Positions 52,457-63,030 of a DNA stretch of 64,000 nt are shown here, piece after piece; the first letter of the stretch is position 1, and each line of letters begins with the position of its first letter. Source of the DNA: Dendrophyllia cribrosa. Taxonomy: Eukaryota; Cnidaria; Anthozoa; Scleractinia; Dendrophylliidae. Location of the stretch: assembly GCA_024195265.1 (NCBI GenBank), contig JAJLRJ010000006.1, positions 7,041,639 through 7,105,638 on the forward strand. The letters run 5' to 3'. Made by a program: the position numbers and the translations under genes. A model generated the notes under the pieces. It was not told where the DNA came from, searched no databases, and saw nothing but the letters and a program-made list of their open reading frames with translations.

Positions 52457-52704
52457 AATTATTAACAACTAAACTCAAATATCTATTCCGTATTAATAAA
52501 TATCCACTAACCTGTTAATTCTTTGAAATAAAATAACTCTTTTTTTTCTACCACGTCTTGCAACAAGGCAAACTGCAAATAAAAAAATTATATTAACAAC
52601 TAAACTCAAATATCTAACCCGTATTAGTAAATATCCACTAACCTTTGAAATAAAATAACTCTTTTTTTTCTACCACGTCTTGCAACAAGGCAAACTGCAA
52701 ATAA
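52457..52704. repeat. Tandem duplication of about 120 bp upstream of the F-box array
   Basis: ATTAACAACTAAACTCAAAT through CCACGTCTTGCAACAAGGCA and AACTGCAAATAAA is present twice, at about 52460-52585 and 52590-52704, immediately upstream of F-box gene 3. Confidence 0.8.
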
Positions 52705-53490
52705 AACAGCAAAGCAGAAGCTAGTGTCTTCAATGAAATCACAGATACAACTAAACTCGCCCAGCGCTATCGATTATTATTTAATTAACCCCTGAGACAA
52801 TCACGCCGCCAACCGAAACAATACAACAACAACAATACTGATTATGAATACTTATTTCAAAAACCAGACACAAATATGAATACTAATTTATAACCCAGAC
52901 ATTTTTATGAATACTAAAATTTTATCCCACTCAAATTTCCTAACTCCTAGGGATTAATCGGCGCGCCTCTGAAACACATTTTCATACCCCCTAAACATAA
53001 ACCCACACTCAACAACATTTTTACCCTTCAAAAAAAATTTTTTTTTACACAAAATTTTTTTTCTAAGTCTCACATTTTTTTTCACCCACTCTCACACTTC
53101 AAAAATTTTTCGACCCCCCCAATTTTTTTTTTCACACCCCCCTCAAAAAATTTTTCACCCAAAATTTTTCAGACTTCACCAACCCCCCAAAAAATTTGGA
53201 AATCCTTAAGTACTGAAATTTTTACTAAGTCTTTGGCAGCCAGACTGCACATATACTACTGCGACAAAGACTAATTCTTGAAGCTTGGCATTCCGTGCGT
53301 AACACGAACACTAAAAATAAACACATAGCGCTCCCAAACGTTTATAACAACATTAAGAATTCGTAGAAATAATTAAGAATGCTCTAGAGACTTTTGTTTC
53401 ACCTCAAAATATTCTTTCGAGGTGCGATTTAATATTTGCATATATCGTATACCATCAGGACGCCTTTAGACATTTGCATTTTATCTTTTG
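52705..53490. other. AT- and homopolymer-rich stretch, no gene seen
   Basis: 53020-53190 is made of T, A and C runs around ACCCCCC and CACACTT words. No open frame of interest on either strand. Confidence 0.5.
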
Positions 53491-53522
53491 CTGAAGAAGG
53501 CAACAGTAGTTGCCGAAACGTC
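53491..53522 (+). ncRNA. Hammerhead-like core
   Basis: CTGAAGA, one extra A, a perfect 6-bp stem (GGCAAC/GTTGCC) with AGTA loop, then GAAACGTC as expected for the second half of a minimal hammerhead. Stem I is weak. Comparable motifs are typical of Penelope-like element termini. Confidence 0.4.
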
Positions 53523-53559
53523 TAACACAACATTTTTAGCCAGTGTCAACTTTTTAATT

Positions 53560-55660
53560 ATATATCTTTTTTACTTTTAACATGCCTGGCTACACACCAA
53601 ACATTTTTACTAATACATTTGTATTGTTATTTTTTTGTAGCGTCGCAGAACCAGAACATCGCCAGAAATCGAGGACATTTTGCTCAGCGGAGTGTTTAAA
53701 AAAAAACAAAATGGCGGCTATGGTGTAAATAAACTAGTGTGCTTTGCTCATCTTTGTTCTCTTTAATTGTGTTCTCGTCATGGAAACATCACCCCTCACC
53801 CTTCACCCTCACCCTTTGCCTCACCCTCGCCCTCGTTTTAGGGGCCGACCATTTTACTTCTGAGGAGGGGGGGGGGTTGGGTGATTTTGAAAAAAAAAAT
53901 ATCCTGCACGTTCAGTGGGCTGACAAAAATTCTGCCAAGATTTTCCCTGTGTTGAACTTTATCAGCAGACTGTTAAAAGATTTTAGCATCTGCACTTGGG
54001 TAAGGGGGATTCATAGCACAATAATGTGTTCCCCTCAGATAGCAATTTCTTTCCAATATAGCATTTGTGGTTACCAATCTTGGTACATTTTTTTTGTCAA
54101 GTTCAAGATCTTGGCTGGTGTTGTGATTTGAACTATGCCAGAATAGCTGTAGGAGCATGAAGTAAACTTTATTAATATCTACTTTTTATATCTAGCAATA
54201 TAAAAATACTTCTTTACAAGATAATAAATGTATAGATGGCAACAAGGTGAATTTAATATGTGACCCTCCTCCAGGGATAGGTTAGAGTTCTTAGGTCGAA
54301 TAAACAGGGTCAGGGTATGAGGGGCCGGGCCGCACCTCCCCACCCAAGGATATATCGAGTACCCCCCCCCCCCCCCCCCCCCCCCCGGGGGTAATAGAAA
54401 ACCTTAACCTGTCGGTTAACATGCAGGAACGTTATAACCTGAACTGTATAAAATAATTCAGTAGAAAGAACAAAAACTGTAATAACAATAAAAATTGGTA
54501 CTGGTAAGAACCAAGTGTGTAGCTTTCAATATGTCATTGATTATAATCTAGATGCATGTTGTATACGGTAAATGCTTTCTCCAGTGATGAAACGTGATGA
54601 AATGTAACTCATATATTTCCGATTTTATCATTATCTTCCGCTATGTAATTTTCTGTATTACGAAGTTCTTCTATATTGCGAAATTTTCCTTGTAAATTTA
54701 TACATCGATTCACTATTGGTCACTATTGTAAATTTTAGTAACAGCTGGTACTCTGACCAGCTGAAATATTGTACAAAATATTCATATAATGGTAATAGGA
54801 CTGAGTGAACTTTTAACTTTGAACTTTATTACTTCCATCACTTGTTTACAATGATGTTTAATATTAAACAACTTAAACAGAAGAAGTGATGAGGAGTCTA
54901 AAGAAAAGCAGAAATGCTTGAAGTAATAGACCCCCTTCAAATTAATCAAAAAAGTATTAACTAATCATAGATAGAAGTAATAATAAGAGTGTAAAATATT
55001 GACAAGAGGAATCACCTATCATTGCTGTCATCGTCTTGTTTTAATAAAAGGTTTTGCTTTATACATTTTTTGAATGAGAAAACTGACTTTACGCGCCTAG
55101 TTTGTTTGTCAATGAGTGGAGTCCAATTCGGTCTAATCATACGAGTGATTAACAAAGTCGGAAGACCGCAAAGCGGGAGTCCGATTTGTTTAATCACGAG
55201 TATGATTACAGACAGAACTGGACGACAAGGAGTCCTGTTACCAATTAATCATAACTATAACAAAATTCGAGGATAAAACGTTAAATGGTTACACGTTTTG
55301 GTGATTAAAAACAACAGTTGAGTGTGTTTTTACCGAGATGTATGCACAGAAAAAGGATAGCGTGCGCAAATGACGCGTACTGTCCAATTTTATTGTCCAA
55401 TTACAAGCAAGTAGTAGTAGAAGGCTGAAGATAAGCCCCGTTACTGGATTCCCCTCATTAGCTATGCTTAGTCATGACGTCACAATATGCCTTCCTGCAT
55501 ACTAATAAACGGAATGCCTTTTCATGACGTTAACTACCTATTCCTTTTGTGTTATTCTGAAACAATAGAAACAATAGACCGACCCAAACTTGCCCGCTTT
55601 ATACCAAATCACTTTAAAACAAAACACAACTGACACAGATATCATTTACAGACAGATCAA
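53560..55660. other. Intergenic repeats, no gene seen
   Basis: Contains a poly-C tract (54362-54386), a CACCCT-rich patch (53788-53835) and a hairpin at 55131-55210, where TCTAATCATACGAGTGATTA is inverted as TAATCACGAGTATGATTA. Open frames of 60-130 codons show no domain. Confidence 0.5.
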
Positions 55661-55667
55661 AACAAAA

Positions 55668-55739
55668 TGCCTTGACCAGGACTCGAACCTGGGTTACTAC
55701 GGCCACAACGCAGTGTCTTAACAACTAGTCCATCAAAGC
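55668..55739 (-). tRNA. tRNA-His (GTG)-like gene
   Basis: On the minus strand 72 nt fold as a cloverleaf: acceptor GCTTTGA with TCAAGGC, anticodon arm CTGCG-TTGTGGC-CGTAG (anticodon GTG, histidine) and a perfect T arm CCAGG-TTCGAGT-CCTGG. The D stem has a mismatch and the usual D-loop GG is TG, so it may be a tRNA-derived pseudogene. Confidence 0.55.
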
Positions 55740-55841
55740 TGTGGGCATTACAACCGAATAAAACTAATTAGAGGTTTCCGAAACATTCAAGTTTAGAAGC
55801 AATAAAGTTGCACAGTATAAAAAACCGCTTCTTATTCTTAT

Positions 55842-56099
55842 TTACCGCATTATTCTTATTGCCGCTACATCGCTAGTCTCTATGTCGATTTTCAGTTTGC
55901 CAGCCATTACCAACTTTAAGTTTTGATAACGTGACTTTACCAGATCGCCTTCAAAGTTCAAACTTTTAATTATGCGAACACTAAACTCTAAATTTGCATG
56001 GAAAATTAGCACCTCGGAAAGATTAACAAAGCAACCAATTACATGCATTACTAAAACAATAAACCCGCACTCTGTTTCAAATAAATTAAATAATAACAA
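55842..56099 (-). other. 85-codon ORF, open copy of a repeat found at 15.7 and 31.1 kb
   Basis: The minus frame is open and includes VIGCFVNLSEVLIFHANLEF and KLKIDIETSDVAA, preceded by a hydrophobic start. It is inverted relative to the 15640-15815 and 30990-31180 copies, which have stops. Start codon quality and product are unclear. Confidence 0.35.
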
Positions 56100-57056
56100 A
56101 ATGCTTTAAGGTTTCACCAAATCATTATGTCAACAAAAGCTGTTATATTTAGAACAACTCAAATCCATGTACTCCACAAATGATAAGACTGAATCAAGAA
56201 CAAAATGTTAGAATGAAATAACTTTGCGGACATAGCGCGAATTCACTATAAAGGCCATAGCACAGGCCTAAAGCTTTGTTGTTGTTGTTTTTTCGGAAAC
56301 AAAGGTTTCCTCTGAAAACGATTTTACGCTTGGTTCATCTCTGTGTAAGTAAATCCACTTTGTTTTATCGTTTGATTAATGTCTTAATTTAACTGACCAA
56401 TTACTTCCTTCGCAGTAATAAACTTCAGAACTCGGACGGGGATTGTAAAGATTTCGGGAACTGGTATATTTCTATAACGCCACATTTAACATCCAAGAAA
56501 TTTATTATTCGAGGCTGTTTTCGCAAATCCTTGATCATATATAAAAACGTAACTAGATAACAGTGTTTACTGTTGTGATGAAATGATAGGGGTACAGGAA
56601 GGGTACAGGAGTTTTCACCACCACCACCACCACCACCACAATTCTATAGTTTTCACCACCACCACCACCACCACCACCACCACCACCACCACCACCACCA
56701 CCATTTTATTGTTTTCACCACCACCATAATTCTATATTGTCTCCTCCTCCTCCACAATTCTATTGTTTCCTCCTCCCCTCCTCCTCCTCCTTCACAATTC
56801 TATTGTATTCCACAGACCCTAAGCTAGAGGAATATGTATTCATAACCAACTAAAATTGTCTCCTTACTGAGTTCATCATTGTTCGTGGGTTTATTCAAAA
56901 CTTAGTAATAAGTGCATCATCAAATGTTTCTAATCTAATTTAATAGACACCTTTCGGGAAACGATGACACGCGACAATGCAAAGACTCTTAGGTCTCGAC
57001 CCGGATACTAGCAAACGTCCACTGTTCTATAAGCTAAACTGTCACAGTCGATGTTC
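56100..57056. other. No gene seen; trinucleotide-repeat tract inside
   Basis: Contains (CAC)n at about 56614-56705 and TCC-rich runs to 56790. 56130-56220 resembles 41930-42010. No credible coding frame. Confidence 0.5.
56614..56705. repeat. CAC/ACC trinucleotide microsatellites
   Basis: Two uninterrupted arrays separated by AATTCTATAGTTTT, the second about 50 bp long, with a shorter one near 56718. Confidence 0.9.
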
Positions 57057-57391
57057 CTAGCTCTCCCGCCAAAGCTGGTCGCGTGAGATATAGGGCTGCA
57101 TGTGCATCTGCGCATCCTCGTACAGATTGAACGCTGACGTCGGCGGCGCTGACCAACACTGCGTCGGAAACTGTGGTTGAAACTCGAGCTCCGGGGGGGA
57201 CGGCTCAGAATGCGGAAAAGCGTAGGTGTCGCGCCAATGAAGGGTGCCGTTGACTTCCACGTTGAAACTCGAGTTCATAGGAGGAACTGCAAGCATCTGC
57301 GATGACGACGCCATCATATCGTCTCGTTCCCATGGAAACGGCAAATCGGTAGACAAAGAAAGGGCTGTTGCTGTGTAAGGTTCCTCAGGCC

Positions 57392-57443
<52 letters not shown>

Positions 57444-58802
57444 ATATAGATTGTTTACAAAAAGAGACAAAGAGATCGCGATTTCCATCATTTTTCATGA
57501 AAATCAAAAATGCCACATAATTGTTGTGTTCCCTTTTGTAATGCTACCTCAAAGAAGAACAAGAAACTTCGATTTCATCGTTTTGTCACGAGAGAAAAAT
57601 ACACTCATGAAAGTATCAGCGAATTACGAGCAAATAAACTCGAATAAAATAACAAGCAATACCTAAAACGATCATTCCCATGTAAATCAACCATCGTAGC
57701 ATATCCCTGTTTAGCAAGGTCAGACAACGTTTGTATATGAATAGAACATCCGTAAAACAAGTGTGAAAATGAACTCTAATTTCAATAGAACACGTGTGCT
57801 TTCAATAGAGAATAACCTTGAATAGAACAGATGTTTGTTTTGTTAACCACCGAATAATTTGCATTTCAAAAGATCATCTGCAACTTTTTACAATACAGTC
57901 TAGTCTGCAACACGTGCTTTTTCAATAGGTTAACACAAATCGTAGGAAAACTATAGGAACCGAAAGAGACGAACTTTGTTTTACTATAAAGAACTGAAAT
58001 TTAGCCAATCAAATTGTAACTCATTATCAAGCAAACACATGTCTTTTTGAATGTACTTTTGTGTTCTTTTGAATTATGTGAACACCTGTATTTACTTAAG
58101 ACGATATAAAAGTAGCGTCAGAACTCTTGTAAATCGATTACCTTACGATTACCTTACGACTACCTAAGACGTATCACCGGAGTACCGCCGGACAACCATG
58201 ATGCGATTACCAACAAGCTAGTTCAGTGTGAAGTATTACTCTACGAGGTTTACTCTACAAATAAAGAAGTTGCTGTGTTCCAGAGAAGTCTCAGTTCTTG
58301 CTTCGCCTCCTTGTTCACCGGGACGTGGAAACTAGATCCCTGTACCTCTGGCAGTTGTAACGAGTGCCTGCAGCAAGCTAGTCCGCTCTTCCGAGTTTTT
58401 CTCCCCCGTTTCACGTCGTCGTTAGCAAATCACTATTTGCTAAACATTCAGTCCTTTACGCACCTTCGCGAAGTATTTCAGTTGTCAAGTATCAATATTT
58501 GCAAAGTTCCGTCAAGCGCTTCTAACTTAGCCAAACAGGCCAAAAACATCTCGTTACATTTTCATCTCGTTACAGTTTTCCCAAGAAACGAGAACAAAAA
58601 GACCGGTGGATTTCTAAAATTCGCCGAGACGAGGGAGAGTATTTTGCTGTTACAGAGAACACACGCGTCTGCTCGAAGCACTTTTGCGAGGATGATTACA
58701 CTGTTAGCGAAGATGGAAAAGGCAAGAAGGTAGTTCTGAAAAAGGTGCTGTTCCAACTGTTTTTAAATGGTCTAGTGAAAAACGTTCTAGGTGTACTTTA
58801 GT

Positions 58803-58838
<36 letters not shown>

Positions 58839-59783
58839 ACCATGCTGTAAAAAACGACAACGAAAAAGCTGTCAGCATTGCGAAAGAAAACGGGCTGTCA
58901 TCGACAAACTTCAAAGTGATCTTGAAGACAAATTAAAGATGCGCAATTTAAAGAACTTAGCGAAAGATTCGGGCGCTTGGAAAAGGAAAAGGGAGAGCAA
59001 GAGTTTGCCGGCGCCTTGAAGGAGGAAAAACATGTGTGTGTTTTTCTGCTGAAAACTTTCGTAACCTGGACCACTTAATTAGGTTTTACACAGGTATTGT
59101 AAACTGGACTGTGTTTTTGCAGTTGTTTAACTTCATTATTGATAGATGTAAGGATTTGAAAACCTGGAGATCGGATATAAATGCGGATGAAAATCATCAG
59201 TATCAGCTACGTCAAGGGAGACCTCGTAGCTTGTCGATGCTTGATGAATATTTTTTAACTCTTGTCAGATTAAGACATGCTTTCCCAGAGGAGCATCTAG
59301 CTTATCTTTTCAAAGTGTCAAGGTCAACAGTTTCAAGAATATTCCTTTCTTGGATCAACTTGTTGTACTTTGAATTGGGATCTATTCCCATCTGGCAGAG
59401 CAAGGACTTGATCGAGGAAACTATGCCCACAGCCTTCAGAGAAAAGTACCCAGCCACCAGATGCATTTTAGACTGTACAGAAATCAAGATTTGCAAACCA
59501 TCATCCTTGCGAGCTCAAAGTCAATGTTTTTCCTCTTACAAAAACACTACGACTGCCAAGGGATTGTTAGGAATTGCACCCTCCGGTGCTCCAGTATTTA
59601 TTTCTGATCTTTACACTGGCAGTATTTCAGACAAAGACATTACAAAACAAAGTGGATGGAATCCTAACGCTGTTGGAAAAAGGAGATGACTGCATGGCGG
59701 ACAAGGGATTCAACATTAAAGATCTACTGGAACCAATTGAAGTGACTTTAAATATTCCTCCTTTTCTTTCTGATAAAGGTCAA

Positions 59784-59816
<33 letters not shown>

Positions 59817-60740
59817 ATAGCTAGTGTTCGCATCCACGTGGAGAGGGCTATAAGCAGAATCAAAATGTACAAAATAATTACCAATGTTGTGCCGTTGTCT
59901 CTAGCAGGAGTGTTAAATCAGATTTGGACAGTGTGTTGCATGCTGTTGTTATTTCAGTCCCCAATAATCGACCAGGATAATGAAGAAGACTGATCATTCT
60001 GATCCATAAAGTTTCTGACATTTATTGTTAAAAATTAAAATTCATAATACCAAGCCTTCTCTTTTGTATGACTATAACATTGTTAAGATATCTAAATGTT
60101 TGTTCCTTTTCCTTAATTTGCACAACAACATGCCTGTACAGAATATTATTTTATAACTTTGCATCCTGTTTGTATTTATCACCTTAAAAGGTAAGGCAGG
60201 CAGTGGGAAAAATAAAGTTCATGAACTTTAGAAGTGCATTTGTGAAAAACTCCAGGATCAAAATCAATTTTTTCTACAAACAGATTTTCTGATCCCTCTT
60301 TAGAATGGAGGCAAAATTTGCTCCACAATAACCCTGAAATTCCCATTAGGCCTTGAAGTTGAAAGTAATACTTATGATTACGTTTGAGTCTTATGTCTCC
60401 ATTTTTATCTCGATGAATACAAATGTCTCTTTTCAGTTGTAAACATTCCTCAACTGACTTCCCCTTCATTGAAAATAAGCTTTTAATTTCCAGAATTCCA
60501 ACCGATGGATTCTCACTAGTATCATAAATAAGCCACATTTGAAAACTTCTACTCGAGGACCTGCCAACTCCTTGAACTCTTTAACAACCATATTTCATGG
60601 CTTGAGTCTCCACCCTTGGTGATGAAAATAAACTATGTAAGAATTTGTCATTAACTGGAGCTTTTCTAGAAACAACTTCACCAAATCTCGAGGAAGTGAT
60701 TCTAAATGTTCGCTCTTAGCTTGATGCCAAGCTGAGCAGC

Positions 60741-60774
<34 letters not shown>

Positions 60775-61131
60775 TGCTTTTTCTGGGGATAAAATAATAT
60801 TTGCTAGGAACAGTTTTTCTTCTTCTAGAACTGTAGATGGTGGACCTTTCCTAACATGTGCTGGTAAAGTAATTTCTATGGGGAAGTCAAACACTGCCTC
60901 TAGGTCCTCACTGTAAATAGTCTCTACAAAGCCTGGAGGATATATATCCCTTAACTGATTTGCTAAAGGGCAGCCTTCCAAGAAATTTCCCCATGGAAGA
61001 GACTGGTGGGTTGCTGTGTTATTGTATTGGAACCAAGAAGCATAAGTGGTAGGACTCTTAACTGAGATGTTCTCTCCGAGTTGTTGAACGTGTTTTTCAG
61101 TAATCAGTCGTTGTTCGACTGGCTGGGATCG

Positions 61132-61166
<35 letters not shown>

Positions 61167-61316
61167 ACGACGTTTTCGATCGATTCGTGGTTTCACAAAC
61201 TCGGAGGCGAACCATCTTTGTGGTTCAAGCGAAGGCTTCGAGGTTTATGCCACTGTTGTAGATGCGAGGTTGGGGGGTCATCATCGCGTAGTTTTACCGT
61301 TACGTGGGTAAACAAT

Positions 61317-61367
<51 letters not shown>

Positions 61368-61879
61368 ATAACTTCCGTACATCCGTCTTCGCAACTATCA
61401 AATACAATTCTTAGTTTATGGGGCGCTTCAGTGTTCCTCATTGAGCGATAACATTTTGCTTTTACGACGCAACAATCTTCAATAAACAAGATTTTGACTT
61501 CCCCAAGGTACGTTTCCAGGTAGTACTTGTCCCCCTTTTTCTTCCCCTTTTTTCTTTCGAGCTACTTGTTCGCAAATTCCAAAATATCTCTAATGAAATT
61601 TCCATTTTGCGCAACTTTCTCCTCCATGCTTTCCGCCATATTGAAAACTCTATACCTCCAGTTTCCAGTCCTCTCTCGGCCGACGCCATTTTGGAGAAGG
61701 GTCTATCATGTGTCAATGGTGGTGGCGGAGGAGGTGGTAGAGCTGAGTTTACTGGCGCTTGATCTTGGCTGTTGAGGAAGTTGATGAAGGGAGTCTGGAA
61801 GGGAATGATCGGTGGCGGTGAGGGAAAGCGGGTTCGTCTTTTCTTGGCCTTTGATTCCCCGCTGTCTCGTCTGCTGAAC
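57057..61879 (-). CDS. Last exon of an unknown host gene, split by a transposon
   Basis: The exon starts at 61879 after an acceptor (TTGTTGTCAG) and runs to 61705 (SGESKAKKRRTRF, NFLNSQDQAPVNSALP, a proline run and LTHD). After a 4.3 kb transposon it resumes at 57394 in the same frame (WPEEPYTATALSLSTDLPF, LHWRDTYAFPH, PYISRDQLWRES) and stops with TAG at 57057. Removing the insertion and one AT restores one frame of about 170 codons. The basic KKRRTR and Ser/Pro-rich composition suit a nuclear regulator, but the family is not recognisable and upstream exons were not found. With the insertion in place, translation would read about 80 codons into the transposon. Confidence 0.65.
57510..59993 (+). 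pseudogene. THAP-domain DDE transposase, broken
   Basis: The ATG at 57510 opens a THAP zinc finger (NCCVPFC), interrupted at 57584 by an LTR and resuming at 58577 with FPKKREQKDRW, RVCSKHF and AVPTVF. A basic/coiled-coil linker (KKRQRKSCQHCERKR) leads to an HTH and a DDE_4-type nuclease: LDCTE near 59470, MADKGF near 59695 and HVERAI near 59838 are the likely acidic triad. Lesions: the LTR, single-base losses in homopolymers near 58940 and 59045, and a 4-bp TGGA duplication near 59655. When intact, the protein would bind the transposon ends and cut them. Confidence 0.8.
57584..58576 (+). mobile_element. Solo LTR, 993 bp
   Basis: It begins TGTCACGAG and ends CTCGTTACA, with a GTTT target duplication on both sides (57580-57583, 58577-58580). 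Internal TATAAAAGTAGCG near 58106 and AATAAA near 58259 give the expected order of promoter and poly(A) signal. No internal coding part remains. Confidence 0.8.
60179..61639 (-). pseudogene. SWIM / YqaJ-type exonuclease protein of the ISL2EU element, broken
   Basis: From an ATG at 61639 the frame runs through one in-frame TAG (near 61563) to a SWIM zinc finger, CSCKAGTGKCQHLAAL, at about 61345-61310. A middle region follows (60981-60595; PPGFVETIYSEDLEAV). The C-terminal part (60538-60179) has GILEIKS and YFQLQGLMGISG, the conserved acid-E-x-K and Q-x2-Q core of YqaJ/lambda-exonuclease-type nucleases. Shifts or stops lie near 61200, 61020 and 60590. This second protein is typical of ISL2EU transposons and probably processes DNA ends. 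Confidence 0.75.
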
Positions 61880-62337
61880 CTGACAACATTGAAAATAAAA
61901 GTAAATTTTAAAAGAAATAGAAATACATAGAATGAGCTATACGACTAACTTTCTCGGACTTTACATTGAGACAGTTTAATTACTTTTAGATCTTGTTCAC
62001 ACCTCACATGAAAGTGAACACCATCTTTTAATTGACATTAGATCTGTTTCCAACGTATCTGTTGGAGTTCACAGTTCAAACCATGCAAGCAAGTTGCAAG
62101 TTCCCGCGCGTATTTAAGCCAATAATTCTCTTTCACGAACCGTCACTCCCTTCCCCTCAACAAATCTTTCGCCCGCCAAATCTTTATTCAGGATTTTGGA
62201 ATCAATCTCTGGCTCCGCTAAGGGCTCCGCTTAACTTTACGGCTGGTTGTACTGCAACGCCTCCACCCCACGTCTAAGTTTCTCTCTCGAACGTTTGCGG
62301 CGTCCCGAAACAAAAAAGAACGAACGCCAAAACAGGA

Positions 62338-62634
62338 AAGAAGAAGTACAGGTGCCCGTTGTGCGATTTTCGAAACGAAGACAATTGCCATCTTCAACGT
62401 CATGTGCGAACTCACGCCGGGGAAAAGCCGTTTTCAATGTACGTTTGATGGTTGTGATAGTCGTTTTGGAAGCAACGAGGAATTAACGCGACATAAACGT
62501 GTCCACACCGGCGAACAACCTTACAAGTGTGAAATCTGCATCAAGGCCTTTTGTAGGAAGGATCACTTGAGACAACATGAGAAATCATCTCGCCACAAAG
62601 CAATCTCGAGAGCCATCGAGCCGCGCTTGCCTTA
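62338..62634 (+). pseudogene. C2H2 zinc-finger gene fragment, frameshifted
   Basis: Three finger units are visible: YRCPLCDF...HLQRHVRTH, then CTFDGCDSRFGSNEELTRHK and CEICIKAFCRKDHLRQH. An extra T in the TTTT run near 62436 separates the first finger from the rest. It has no introns and no start with good context. The linker HTGEQPYKC is of the classic type. Confidence 0.65.
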
Positions 62635-62644
62635 GAGGCCATGT

Positions 62645-62841
62645 TTTACGTTTGATGGCTGCGATAGTCGTTTTGGTTGTAACGAGGAATTAACGCGACA
62701 TAAACGAAACCACACCGACGAACGACCTCACAAGTGTGAAATCTGCAACAGGGCCTATGGTAGGAAGTATCACTTGAGAGAACATGAGAAATCATCTCTT
62801 CACAAAGCAAACTTGAGAGCCATCAGCGCGCTTGCCTTGTG
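62645..62841 (+). pseudogene. Tandem duplicate of the last two zinc fingers
   Basis: The sequence repeats 62446-62634 with about 10% changes: the frame TFDGCDSRFGCNEELTRHK and CEICNRAYGRKYHLREH is kept and ends TGA at 62839-62841. A stop lies between the two units, so it cannot extend the first. Confidence 0.65.
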
Positions 62842-62874
62842 ATCCTGAGAGGCCATGTTTTTAGATACTCTTAA

Positions 62875-63030
62875 GCCTGGTTTTCACTAGCGACGCAAGC
62901 ACAAGCGCAAGCATAAGCGGCTTTCGCCGTGAAAACGAGCTTGACGCAAGCATAAGCACAAGGATCAAAATATTTTGATTCTTGTGCTTGCGCTTATGCT
63001 TGCGTCACATGTGAAAACGGAACATGATAC
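62875..63030. mobile_element. Third TTAA-type MITE, truncated
   Basis: After TTAA (62871-62874) it begins GCCTGGTTTTCACTAGCG, and (A/G)CAAGCATAAGC words are repeated and inverted around 62950-63000. The right TTAA end is missing. Confidence 0.6.

Larger units (their letters stand above)
57395..61704. mobile_element. ISL2EU (PHIS)-type DNA transposon, about 4.3 kb
   Basis: The ends are inverted repeats of more than 50 bp, beginning AGACCCTTCTCCAAAATGGC, flanked by a 2-bp AT duplication. Inside are a THAP-DDE transposase (plus strand) and a SWIM/YqaJ-type nuclease (minus strand), the gene pair characteristic of ISL2EU. Both genes are broken and a solo LTR sits in the first. Confidence 0.85.

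Noticed and set aside
57057..57491. 144-codon ORF taken as a complete gene
   Set aside because: Its first 32 codons are the transposon's left inverted repeat; the real frame continues from the exon half at 61705-61879.
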